Origin: an uncultured Holosporaceae bacterium
GTDB taxonomy: Bacteria; Pseudomonadota; Alphaproteobacteria; CAISOG01
Direction: 5' to 3'
DNA length: 9,730 nt
Assembly (NCBI GenBank): GCA_903887035.1
Contig: CAISOG010000220.1
Coordinates: 1 to 9,730, forward strand
The notes under the pieces were generated by a model. The model did not search any database. It was given only the letters and a program-made list of their open reading frames with translations, and was not told the origin of the DNA. Shown piece by piece: positions 1-6,665 of this stretch. Every line of letters begins with the position of its first letter. Position 1 is the stretch's first letter. The position numbers and the translations under genes were made by a program.

Positions 1-1329
1 AACAATAAATTTACTTTTTTTGCCGAGAAATTTTTTTGTTTTTTGATTGATAAAAGCATTAGGGAGATCATCGAACCAGGGTTTCATTAGATAAATTCTG
101 TTAATATCATCTATGTAGTCGACGATAGAGCTGATATTGCGCCGATCCTCCTGACTGGGAATTTCTTTGGGTTTTTGAATATTCCCATTAACCAGCATCT
201 GGTTTTTTTCCAAAATTGCCTGTAATCGGTGAAGCTGACTGTTGGCCGAAGCATTGCTAGCGCCCCAGGGGCCAAAGGACGCGGCCAGCAGCAAGAAAAC
301 GATGCTAGCAAAAATGATTTTTGGCGCCTTATCCCTTGATTGAATCAAGGTGGTAACGGCCGCCAGCATCAACCAGATAAGGCACAAGACAATCGTATAG
401 CGCTGTTCGGTGATGCCATATTCATCAATGCGCTGTCCAATACTCACGGCCAGCAACGCCAAGGGAACAAACAAAATCTTGAAAAAGTATCGAGCAAACA
501 AATTGATAATACCCGGATTTTGGTGCAGGGGGTAACTGGCCAAATAGGCAATTATGCCGATACAACCAAAAGCTGACACCATATAGGCAACACCCCCCTT
601 AGGAAGATTCCAATTGACCAGAATCTGCGCCGTATAAACATAAAGTATGATTGCGTAAATACACAATAAAGGAATGGCAATATAGGGCAGGATAATGCGA
701 ATATCTTTGGGGCACTCCCTTTCTTCTTCATGAAAATTGACGGTTATACCGGTCATGGCTAATACAGGAGAAAATAATGTTGCTATAACAAAAAATCCGT
801 ACAAATAAACGGCACTTGTTCTTAAGCCAAAAAGCGAATCTATGCTTGCAGATATTGTAAGAATACCAACGTACAAAACCACTGCCGCCAAAATCGTAAA
901 TAGGATATGCAGCCATAGCCGATAGTTGTAGGTCCATATTTGCATGGTTGTTGCCCGTTTGTTTAAAAAGGGGGCAATAAAAATGCTTAGAAACAGGGCG
1001 GAACCCGCAAACCAAACTTGGGATAATGGATCATGGGATTGACCGAAAAGCCAAGCCAATAAGGCAAAACCAGCCGTGCCAATGGCGTAATAGCGTTTGA
1101 TACCCCAACCGTGACTTTCGGCGTACAATTTCAGGGCGATGAACCAAAAACAACCACAAAATAACAGCGATAGCAAAGCCGAATGAATGCGGCTTTCAGG
1201 CCAAAGCGCCTTAAAGATTGGAACAGTCGTCACCAAGCAAAACAGCAGGCTGCACAGCGCGGGTATGGGAAAGCGCCGTATAGCAGTGACAATATTGGGC
1301 GCCAAGTTTTTTAAGGCGTTTTTGAACAT
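1..1329 (-). CDS. DUF4153-family polytopic membrane protein, 3' end missing
   Basis: An uninterrupted reading frame of 443 codons starts at ATG 1327-1329 and leaves the window at base 1 without a stop. About eleven hydrophobic segments are visible, near residues 24-43, 50-69, 81-96, 106-122, 138-162, 172-192, 211-237, 246-267, 280-298, 310-329 and 337-355. A hydrophilic region then follows, starting around GPWGASNASANSQLHRLQ (residues 353-370) and ILEKNQMLVNG (372-382). This architecture, with the GPWG...S..SQ..RL motif after the last helix, matches my recollection of DUF4153 proteins; their function is unknown. The ATG has only a weak GAG/GAAG-like ribosome site and the frame stays open to about 1381, so the true start could be slightly upstream. 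Codon use is more AT-rich than in the central genes. It follows the tRNA-Leu on the same strand by 132 bases. Family call is fairly sure; no biochemical role can be assigned. Confidence 0.8.
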   Translation of the reverse strand, partial: MFKNALKNLAPNIVTAIRRFPIPALCSLLFCLVTTVPIFKALWPESRIHSALLSLLFCGCFWFIALKLYAESHGWGIKRYYAIGTAGFALLAWLFGQSHDPLSQVWFAGSALFLSIFIAPFLNKRATTMQIWTYNYRLWLHILFTILAAVVLYVGILTISASIDSLFGLRTSAVYLYGFFVIATLFSPVLAMTGITVNFHEEERECPKDIRIILPYIAIPLLCIYAIILYVYTAQILVNWNLPKGGVAYMVSAFGCIGIIAYLASYPLHQNPGIINLFARYFFKILFVPLALLAVSIGQRIDEYGITEQRYTIVLCLIWLMLAAVTTLIQSRDKAPKIIFASIVFLLLAASFGPWGASNASANSQLHRLQAILEKNQMLVNGNIQKPKEIPSQEDRRNISSIVDYIDDINRIYLMKPWFDDLPNAFINQKTKKFLGKKSKFIV

Positions 1330-1430
1330 GCAGACTTCACTCTTAGACGGGGTTAAGACGCGGACAAGCCCAAGATACAATAATTAAACCTTGGTTGCTA
1401 TCATATTTTGGGATAATTTGCCGCGGGATA

Positions 1431-1446
1431 CTTTAATGGGTTAAAG
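1431..1446. repeat. Short perfect inverted repeat (CTTTAA-TGGG-TTAAAG)
   Basis: A 6-bp perfect inverted repeat with a 4-base loop lies between the tRNA-Leu 3' end and the DUF4153 gene. No T-run follows on the minus strand, so it is not a classic terminator. It may be a processing hairpin or an operator, or chance. Confidence 0.35.
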
Positions 1447-1461
1447 CCGCACCGCCTTTGG

Positions 1462-1547
1462 TGGTGCCCCGGGTCGGACTCGAACCAACACTCCGTTGCC
1501 AGAAGCAGATTTTGAGTCTGCCGCGTCTACCATTTCGCCACCGGGGC
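1462..1547 (-). tRNA. tRNA-Leu, anticodon CAA, with encoded CCA
   Basis: Read on the minus strand, acceptor arm GCCCCGG (1541-1547) pairs perfectly with CCGGGGC (1466-1472). Discriminator A is at 1465 and a genomically encoded CCA at 1462-1464. The D region reads TGGCGAAATGGTAGACGC, typical of leucine tRNAs. The anticodon stem GCAGA/TCTGC closes the loop CTCAAAA, giving anticodon CAA (complement at 1512-1514), which reads UUG. A class II variable arm forms TCTG-GCAA-CGGA, and the T arm is GTTGG-TTCGAGT-CCGAC. All structural elements are intact, so it should be functional. Confidence 0.97.
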
Positions 1548-1550
1548 CCA

Positions 1551-1568
1551 ATCAATCATGGGATTGAT
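1551..1568. repeat. Perfect inverted repeat just upstream of the tRNA
   Basis: ATCAATC and GATTGAT form a perfect 7-bp inverted repeat around the 4-base centre ATGG, ending three bases before the tRNA 5' end. It could be a leader hairpin, an operator overlapping the transcription start, or chance. No T-run makes it a terminator on either strand. Confidence 0.4.
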
Positions 1569-1597
1569 ATGTTAGGCCTTGTCGCCCGCGCGCGCAA
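1569..1597 (-). promoter_or_regulatory. Possible promoter of tRNA-Leu
   Basis: On the minus strand TTGCGC (1592-1597) and TAACAT (1569-1574) are separated by exactly 17 bases, about 21 bases upstream of the mature tRNA 5' end. Each box matches the sigma-70 consensus only partly, so this is a weak candidate judged mainly on spacing and position. Confidence 0.25.
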
Positions 1598-1670
1598 CAA
1601 CTTTGTCGGGGCGGGGGGGGGACGCGGCTTTCAGCTGGTCATACCTGGTTTGCCAGGCCGAACCACCGCA

Positions 1671-1699
1671 TGGATCCCCCGCCTACGCGGAGGATGACA
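1671..1699. repeat. REP-like palindromic repeat unit (GGATCCCCCGCCTACGCGGAGGATGA type)
   Basis: The unit starts TGGATC, contains CCGCCTACGCGG and ends GGATGACA. Its arms ATCC-C-CCGC and GCGG-A-GGAT pair with one mismatch. It closely resembles the short palindromic repeats with a TCATCCCCGCG...GCGGGGATCCA core that are scattered through many proteobacterial genomes, including Neisseria and several alphaproteobacteria; that comparison is from memory. Its right half overlaps the 3' end of the MidA gene and supplies the codons for the last four residues (SSSA, the first serine codon straddling the arm end) and the TAG stop. Only one copy is in the window, so repetition cannot be shown here. Confidence 0.6.
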
Positions 1700-2883
1700 G
1701 CTTTAGAGGCGGCTGGCTAAGCAGGGTTAGCACCTGAAAGGCCTGCCCCATCCCTGGATCGGCCAGCAACCGATCCACCCCCGCCTGCTCCGCCTGCTGC
1801 CGCGCGGGGGGCAGTTGCGCGAGGCGCTGCAGGATACCCATTTGCCGCAAAAAGTCGGCCTGACTGGTCAAAACTGGCGTTACGGCGGCGACGTGCAGGG
1901 ATAGTGTCGTCACCACCTCCTGCCAATTGACCGCCACGCTAAGATCCACCGTCCCCAGCTGGCGTAGGGGATCAACCTGCTGATGATGGCCATAGGCCTG
2001 CAGGCTGCTGAGCCAATCGGGGCGGGGCGTGCCATAGTCGATGATCAGCCCACCGCCGCCACGCCGATGCAGCAGGTTGGCCACCTCCTGCACCCAAATC
2101 TGGCGGCTGGACGACAGCTCCACCACGCCGCCCTCAGGACAATCGGGATAGTGGCGTTGCAGCAGTTGGGCGCGGATCGAATCAACGGGAATCGCGATAA
2201 AACGCAGCGGGATAAGGTCGTCATGATTGGTGGCTGGCGCTGGGTGGGCAATATCTTTGGCTTCTGCCTGTAGCTCTGCCTCGGCTGTAACCTCGGTCAG
2301 GGCGATCCGCCGTTCCAACCACTGCCCCTGCTGCCGCATCATTTGATCGGCGGGCAGGGCATCCAGAAATTCGTTGGCAATCAACCAGATCGGCGCATCT
2401 GTACGATTTTCGCTAAAGTGCGGCAGATTTTGCCAATCTTCATGCCAGGTTACAGAATAGGCGGCCAACCGCTGCTGCTGCTGCGCCCGCAACAGGCTAT
2501 CGCTCTCCACCAAAATGCACCTGGCAATGCGCCACCATGGCGGGTGCCAGCTGGTGCAACGCCCGCAGCACATCGGCCATTAACACCCCACGGCCGCCGC
2601 CAAATTCGATCAGCTGGCAGGGGGCGGTTTCGGTAGCGGTTGGCTGCCCCATCGCCTGCCACGCCTGCACCAACCAGATGGCCAGGCTTTCGCCAAACAG
2701 CCCGCTAATCTCTGGCGCGGTGATGAAATCGCCCTCGGCACCAATGGCGGTGGCCTGGCGGTAATAGCCATGTTGGGGATGTTGCAACGCCAACGCCAAA
2801 AATTGGCTCAGGCTGATGCTGCCCGCACGCCGTAAATGCTGACGAATCAGGTGGTCAAGCGGGGTTAAAGCTGTTGTGTCCAT
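1683..2883 (-). pseudogene. MidA/NDUFAF7-family SAM-dependent methyltransferase, interrupted by a +1 frameshift
   Basis: Bacterial homologue of mitochondrial NDUFAF7, which methylates an arginine of a complex I subunit during assembly; the bacterial substrate is less certain. The 5' frame (ATG at 2881-2883) shows HGYY (38-41), GDFITAPEIS (51-60), GLFGE and the SAM-binding loop LIEFGGGRG (91-99; usually GPGRG). It then leaves frame after VH (about residue 123) and soon stops. The next frame resumes with LVESDSLLRAQ, then IANEFLDALPADQ, LIIDYG, GTVDLSVAVNW and GMGQAFQVLTLL. Removing one base from the AAAA run at 2512-2515 (TTTT on the coding strand) restores one 399-residue protein, close to normal family length. 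All family motifs survive on both sides, so this is a recent mutation, a sequencing or assembly error, or, less likely, programmed frameshifting. It lies 27 bases after lgt on the same strand. The C-terminus is encoded in a REP-like repeat. Family assignment is firm; functional state is uncertain. Confidence 0.85.
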
Positions 2884-2910
2884 ATCCGCCGCCGCTCTCT
2901 CTTACCCTTG

Positions 2911-3807
2911 CTACAGGGGGCGAGGTGCCAGCCGACCCCGCCAGGCCAACACCATAATCACCGCGCCCGCCACCACCATCAGGCTGCACAGCCATTGCCC
3001 CATGCTAAGACCCGCCTGCAACAGGCCAAGCTGGCTATCCGGCTCACGGAAGAATTCCAGGCCAAAGCGGATGACGCCATAGCCCGCCAAAAATACCCCC
3101 GCCACCAGCCCTGGCCGCCGTAAGGCTGGCGTGCGCCAGGCCAGCAGGGCAAGCAGTAGGAACAGCAAGGCACCCTCCCCCCCCGCCTGATACAGCTGGC
3201 TGGGGTGGCGCGGCAGACCGCTGGGATCATGGGGAAATATCATTGCCCAGGGTACCTGCAACGGGTCGGCCACCCGCCCATACAGCTCCCCATTCACAAA
3301 ATTGGCAATACGCCCCAGCAACAGGCCAATTGGGGTGCCCGCCGCGATCACATCGGCCAGCGGCCAAAAGCCAATCTTGCTGACCCGTGCCTGCCAAATC
3401 ATCGCCGCTATCACCCCGATTAGGCCGCCGTGAAAGGCCATGCCGCCATGCCAAATCGCCAACAATTCCGATGGACGTTGCCAATAGACGGGCAAATTGT
3501 ACAGCAGGCTATAGGCCAGACGGCCACCAAGAATAATGCCCAAAGTTGCCCGCCAGACCAAATCGTCCAGCGCGCGCGGCATGCCCAACAGCGACCGCCC
3601 CCCTTTATCCCCCAACCCCGCAGCCGCATTGACGGCCGACCAGTTGTGCCATTCCACCCCGCGCCGGCCAGCATGTTTCGACAGGCGGATGGCATAGCGC
3701 CAGGCCAGCACGATACCCAGCAGGTAACTAAGGGCGTACCAACGAATGGCTAAAGGGCCTAGCTGTAGGGCGATCGGATCAATTTCGGGATAGGTCAACA
3801 TGGACAA
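2911..3807 (-). CDS. lgt: Prolipoprotein diacylglyceryl transferase
   Basis: Inner-membrane enzyme that moves the diacylglyceryl group from phosphatidylglycerol to the lipobox cysteine of prolipoproteins, the first step of lipoprotein maturation. The 298-residue product has several hydrophobic helices and the family landmarks: IRWYALSYLLG (21-31), LGGRL (93-97), HGGMAFHGGLIG (120-131), the signature GRIANFVNGELYG (165-177), RHPSQLYQA (200-208) and RFGLEFFREPD (247-257, with the conserved arginine). Between the first helix and LGGRL there is a loop about 20 residues longer than in E. coli Lgt (roughly residues 48-80), hydrophilic and Gly-rich. A second ATG two codons downstream is an alternative start; neither has a clear ribosome site. 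It is followed by the MidA gene, a pairing common in alphaproteobacteria, and preceded by a cytochrome c gene 47 bases upstream. A run of eight C bases (3177-3184) encodes part of GGEG. Confidence 0.97.
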   Translation of the reverse strand: MSMLTYPEIDPIALQLGPLAIRWYALSYLLGIVLAWRYAIRLSKHAGRRGVEWHNWSAVNAAAGLGDKGGRSLLGMPRALDDLVWRATLGIILGGRLAYSLLYNLPVYWQRPSELLAIWHGGMAFHGGLIGVIAAMIWQARVSKIGFWPLADVIAAGTPIGLLLGRIANFVNGELYGRVADPLQVPWAMIFPHDPSGLPRHPSQLYQAGGEGALLFLLLALLAWRTPALRRPGLVAGVFLAGYGVIRFGLEFFREPDSQLGLLQAGLSMGQWLCSLMVVAGAVIMVLAWRGRLAPRPL

Positions 3808-3854
3808 CAGCTTAACGCCTTACATCCCGATGACAAGGGGGGAGGTGGGAATGC

Positions 3855-4409
3855 CTAAGGCAGCGGGGGCGGGCTGTCGCCTAGAGTGCGTAAGTATAGA
3901 ATAAGGTCTGCCCGTTCCTGCGCCGATTTGATACCCGCGAACGACATTTTGGTGCCAGGGGCATATTTGGCGGGCTTAACCAAAAATTTGTTCAACTCCT
4001 CATACGACCATTCGCCGGTTAAGCCCTGAAACGCCTTGGAATAGGCATAATCGGCGATGTGCCGCTGGTGACCGCCGACCACACCCCACATGCGGGGGCC
4101 AACCATGTTGGGGCCATCCTTAACCAAGCTGTGACAGGCGGTGCATTTTTTGGCGATGGCCTGCCCCCGTTCGACGCTGGCCAGGCTTAGCAGCGGGGCA
4201 ATCGGCTCAATAGCCGCCTCCGCCGAGGCGGATTCCCCGCCCCCCCCACTGGTGCTGACCGCCGCCACATCAACCGGCGCATAGGCATGTTTTTCTGGCA
4301 TAACGGGGTGAATCAGCGCATCCGAAAGCAAGCCAGCCAGATGACCCAACAACAGGGTAACCAACACGGCCGCAATCACTTTGTTGGTTTCGAAAGAAGA
4401 ACGCGACAT
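3855..4409 (-). CDS. Membrane-anchored class I cytochrome c
   Basis: A 184-residue electron-carrier protein. Residues about 10-30 form one hydrophobic segment (VIAAVLVTLLLGHLAGLL) without an obvious cleavage site, so it is probably an N-terminal anchor with the rest in the periplasm. A low-complexity linker (50-66, STSGGGGES) leads to the heme domain. That domain has heme-attachment motif CTACH (89-93), GPRMWGVVG (104-112) and the axial methionine in GTKMSFAG (152-159, Met155), and ends with the usual C-terminal helix ADLILYLRTL. This arrangement resembles the cytochrome c552/CycM type that links the bc1 complex and terminal oxidases in alphaproteobacteria; that role is inferred from the family. 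The gene is divergent from pheA, a context often seen in alphaproteobacteria, there usually with kdsB between them; kdsB is absent here. A C8 run (4240-4247) encodes the glycines of the linker. Confidence 0.92.
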   Translation of the reverse strand: MSRSSFETNKVIAAVLVTLLLGHLAGLLSDALIHPVMPEKHAYAPVDVAAVSTSGGGGESASAEAAIEPIAPLLSLASVERGQAIAKKCTACHSLVKDGPNMVGPRMWGVVGGHQRHIADYAYSKAFQGLTGEWSYEELNKFLVKPAKYAPGTKMSFAGIKSAQERADLILYLRTLGDSPPPLP

Positions 4410-4526
4410 GGTTGAATGTTCCGACTGAATTGCTTAGGGTCAATGGGGCTCTATGGCTACGATAGCAGGCGCAGCCAGGCTGCAGAACTTTTCTTAACAC
4501 AACTTAGCGGATAAGGAACAGTCCCT
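4410..4526. promoter_or_regulatory. Divergent control region between cytochrome c and pheA
   Basis: 117 bases separate the two divergent genes, so both promoters should lie here. On the plus strand TTGCTT (4430-4435) and TATGGC (4452-4457), 16 apart, form a weak promoter candidate. A TTGACC box on the minus strand (4439-4444) lacks a good partner at usable distance. A near-perfect dyad GCAGCC-A-GGCTGC lies at 4471-4483, followed by AGAACTTTTCTT. It could be an operator, or a weak terminator-like hairpin in the pheA leader. No leader peptide rich in Phe codons is visible. Confidence 0.4.
4513..4517 (+). promoter_or_regulatory. Ribosome binding site fixing the TTG start of pheA
   Basis: AAGGA stands 9 bases before TTG 4527-4529. 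No ATG or GTG start is available in frame between the upstream stop and the conserved N-terminus, so this site supports the TTG start. Confidence 0.75.
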
Positions 4527-5411
4527 TTGCAAAAGATTCAGCGCTTGGCGTTTCAGGGTGTGCGGGGCGCCTTTGCCCATTTGGCCTGCCAACAATTTTA
4601 CCCCCAGGCCACCGCCGTCCCCTATCCCAGTTTTGAGGCGGCGATGCAGGCCGCGGCGTTGGGCGAAACCGATGGCGCGGTGATCCCGATTGAAAACTCA
4701 ACCGCGGGGCGGGTGGCGGGTGTCCACCTGCTGCTGCACAGCAACCAGCTGACCATCCGCGCCGAACATTTTCTGCCCGTCAACCACCAACTGTTGGCGC
4801 TTCCTGGCGCGACCTTGGCCGACATCAAACAGGTGGTCAGCCATCCGCAGGCCTTGGCGCAGTGCCACGGGTTCCTTAGCCGCCACCAAATCACGGAGGT
4901 GGGGCACAGCAACACGGCGGGGGCGGCGGCGGATGTGGCATCCTGGGGCGATTCCAGCAAGGCGGCGATAGCCTCTAGCCTGGCGGCGGAAATCTATGGC
5001 TTGCAGCTTTTGGCCAGCGATATTGAGGATGAGGGGCACAACACCACCCGCTTCCTGCTGCTGCAACCCGCGGACGCTACCATCACCGCTAATCCGCGCG
5101 ATATGGGCGGGGCGCCGCTGATGACCAGCCTGTTTTTCCGGGTGCGCAACGTGCCCGCCGCCCTGTTTAAGGCACTGGGCGGATTTGCCACCAATGGCAT
5201 CAACCTGTTGAAAATCGAAAGTTTTATTGAGGATGGGCAGTTCACCGCCGCCCTTTTCTATCTCGAAGCCCTGGGCAGCCCCTTTGACGGCGATCCTACC
5301 GCCCCATCCATGCGCTTCGCGTTGGAGGAATTGGGCTTTTTCTCCGACAGCATTCGCCAGCTGGGCACCTATCCCGCCGATCCCTATCGTTTTGGGGGAC
5401 ACGCAGCCTAG
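4527..5411 (+). CDS. pheA: Prephenate dehydratase
   Basis: Cytosolic enzyme converting prephenate to phenylpyruvate, the committed step to phenylalanine. The 294-residue protein has no chorismate mutase domain. The catalytic PDT domain begins at once (LAFQGVRGAFAH, 7-18) and shows AVIPIENSTAG (51-61), VSHPQALAQC (104-113), SNTAGAA (128-134) and the catalytic motif NTTRF (172-176). A C-terminal ACT domain (about 199-280) binds phenylalanine in the family. The usual GALxxAL motif appears as AALFKAL (211-217), and the ESRP motif appears as IESFI (230-234). Loss of RP is, from memory, common in alphaproteobacterial enzymes (ESY-like), so allosteric control may persist in altered form. The start is TTG, chosen from AAGGA nine bases upstream and the conserved N-terminus. 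It converges on gpsA with the inverted-repeat element in between. Confidence 0.96.
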   Translation: MQKIQRLAFQGVRGAFAHLACQQFYPQATAVPYPSFEAAMQAAALGETDGAVIPIENSTAGRVAGVHLLLHSNQLTIRAEHFLPVNHQLLALPGATLADIKQVVSHPQALAQCHGFLSRHQITEVGHSNTAGAAADVASWGDSSKAAIASSLAAEIYGLQLLASDIEDEGHNTTRFLLLQPADATITANPRDMGGAPLMTSLFFRVRNVPAALFKALGGFATNGINLLKIESFIEDGQFTAALFYLEALGSPFDGDPTAPSMRFALEELGFFSDSIRQLGTYPADPYRFGGHAA

Positions 5412-5418
5412 GAGATCC

Positions 5419-5544
5419 TAGAGCGTTTTCGCTTTAGTTCACCACTAGGAAGGCAAGGTGAGCCGCGCGGAGCGTATACGGAAATACGTGAGCACGGCGA
5501 GTCCACAGTCTGACGACGTGGTGGGCTAAATGGAAAGCGCTCTA
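5419..5544. mobile_element. 126-bp MITE-like element with 27-bp terminal inverted repeats
   Basis: Left end (5419-5445) and right end (5518-5544) match at 22 of 27 positions as inverted repeats, starting TAGAGCG and reaching CACCAC on the inside. Three of the five mismatches are T against C, which become G-U pairs in a transcript of the plus strand, so 25 of 27 could pair as RNA. Both ends carry TA, as expected for IS630/mariner-type insertion, but the element has no coding capacity; the transposon link is inference. The interior includes CGTAT-ACGGAA-ATACG (5473-5488) and two GTGAGC copies. It fills the gap between convergent pheA and gpsA, where the long hairpin could end transcription from both sides. 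Its last three bases are the complement of the gpsA TAG stop. Confidence 0.7.
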
Positions 5545-6633
5545 CCCTTCTGCGCGATAGGGACGGGTTAGCAGCTGTTGCGCAACCGCCGCCAGCGGTA
5601 TTTGGCCAGTCAACAACTGTTGCACCGCCCCTGCCAGCGGCAGCTCAACCCCATAGCGCTGACACAAATCTGCCAGCAGGGCGGCACTGCCCACCCCCTC
5701 CACCGTTTCCTGGGCGCTGGCGGCATTGGTAACATCGGTAACGGTGGCGGCGGCCAGTTCGGCCAGGGATTGCCCCGCCCGCCCCAGCTTAAGACCCAGG
5801 CGATAGTTGCGCGATTGCTCACTGGTGGCGGTCAGCAGTAGGTCACCCAGCCCCGACAGCCCCATCAGGGTGGTGCGCTGCCCCCCCATCGCCTCCGCCA
5901 GCCGCGCCATCTCCGCCAAGCCACGGGTAATCAGGGCGGCGCGGGCATTTTCACCCAGCCCATGCCCCATCGTCATGCCTGCCGCCAGCGCGATAACATT
6001 TTTCAGCGCTCCGCCGACCTGCACCCCCACCACATCGCTGTTGTGATACAGGCGATAGCTGGGCAGGCTTAGGCGTTCAACCGCGGCCATGCCCAGCGTT
6101 GCATCCGCGCAGGCCAGGGTGGCGGCGGCGGGCAGGCCATGCACCACCTCCCCCGCGAAATTGGGGCCCGACAGCACCGCCAGGGGTTGACCCGCTGGCA
6201 AGACCGCCGCCAAGGCGGGCAGCAGCAGGCCGCTAGGGTGATGGATGCTGTTATTGCTATCGCCAGAATCGCCAGCACCATCAGGCATCGGCGCAAAGCC
6301 TTTGGCGGCGTTGATAACCATCGCATCGGTGGGTAAGCCAGCCGCCTGTAACCGCGCCGCCAGCGCTACGCAAACCTTGGCAGGAACCACCAGCACAACA
6401 TCGCTGGCCAACTCGACTGCCGCCGCCAAATCCGCCGTGATGCGCACGCCATCCGCCAGGGTAAGATCGGGAAAAAAGCGGGGATGGCGCCGTGACCGTT
6501 GCATCACCTCGGCCTGCGCCGCATCACGACACCACAGGCTGACCGCCCATCCCGCCTGGGCATACAGCTGCGCCAGGGCGGTGCCCCAACTGCCCGCCCC
6601 CAATACAGCAATTTTGGTAGCGGGTTGGGTCAT
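5542..6633 (-). CDS. gpsA: Glycerol-3-phosphate dehydrogenase [NAD(P)+]
   Basis: Cytosolic enzyme reducing dihydroxyacetone phosphate to sn-glycerol-3-phosphate, the backbone for phospholipids. The 363-residue product opens with the Rossmann motif VLGAGSWGTAL (10-20) and carries NAAKGF (108-113), SGPNFAGEVVHGLPAA (155-170), the catalytic-lysine region GGALKNVIALAAGM (207-220), LGENARAALITRGLAEM (226-242) and GLSGLGDLLLT (258-268). It ends RPYRAEG, the usual C-terminus. It is about 25-30 residues longer than typical GpsA because of insertions after NAAKGF (about 114-136, Gly/Asp/Ser/Asn-rich) and in an Ala/Thr-rich stretch (about 294-308). A good ribosome site AGAGAGGT (6638-6645) precedes ATG. 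It is last in the radC-purC-purS-pyrE-gpsA run, 32 bases after pyrE, and its TAG stop is formed by the end of the neighbouring inverted-repeat element. Confidence 0.97.
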   Translation of the reverse strand: MTQPATKIAVLGAGSWGTALAQLYAQAGWAVSLWCRDAAQAEVMQRSRRHPRFFPDLTLADGVRITADLAAAVELASDVVLVVPAKVCVALAARLQAAGLPTDAMVINAAKGFAPMPDGAGDSGDSNNSIHHPSGLLLPALAAVLPAGQPLAVLSGPNFAGEVVHGLPAAATLACADATLGMAAVERLSLPSYRLYHNSDVVGVQVGGALKNVIALAAGMTMGHGLGENARAALITRGLAEMARLAEAMGGQRTTLMGLSGLGDLLLTATSEQSRNYRLGLKLGRAGQSLAELAAATVTDVTNAASAQETVEGVGSAALLADLCQRYGVELPLAGAVQQLLTGQIPLAAVAQQLLTRPYRAEG

Positions 6634-6665
6634 CGCAACCTCTCTGACGATGGCTTTAGGGCGCC

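Larger units (their letters stand above)
1548..1682. other. Repeat-rich intergenic region between MidA gene and tRNA-Leu
   Basis: This spacer holds the tRNA-proximal inverted repeat, an alternating GC stretch (1588-1595), a nine-base G run (1613-1621), a small hairpin CCTGG-TTTG-CCAGG (1644-1657) and the left part of a REP-like palindrome starting at 1671. No coding frame is supported. The hairpins could end transcription of the MidA gene, but no T-tract is present. Confidence 0.5.

Noticed and set aside
728..1015. 95-codon minus-strand frame
   Set aside because: It is an out-of-frame shadow inside the 443-codon DUF4153 frame.
1458..1697. Plus-strand frame across the tRNA and repeats
   Set aside because: It translates the complement of the tRNA-Leu and intergenic repeats; this is a well-known spurious protein type.
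3808..3854. Possible terminator between cytochrome c and lgt (CCTT...CATC/GATG...AAGG)
   Set aside because: The stem is broken by mismatches, the loop is too small and no T-run follows; the genes may be cotranscribed.
4698..5402. 234-codon open frame on the minus strand
   Set aside because: It lies wholly antisense to pheA, which carries all family motifs; the protein is low in recognisable features and Gln/Gly/Arg-rich as expected of a shadow frame.
5446..5517. Interior of the 126-bp element considered as a CRISPR unit or small RNA gene
   Set aside because: There is only one copy, no regular spacing and no promoter; the structure fits an inverted-repeat element better.
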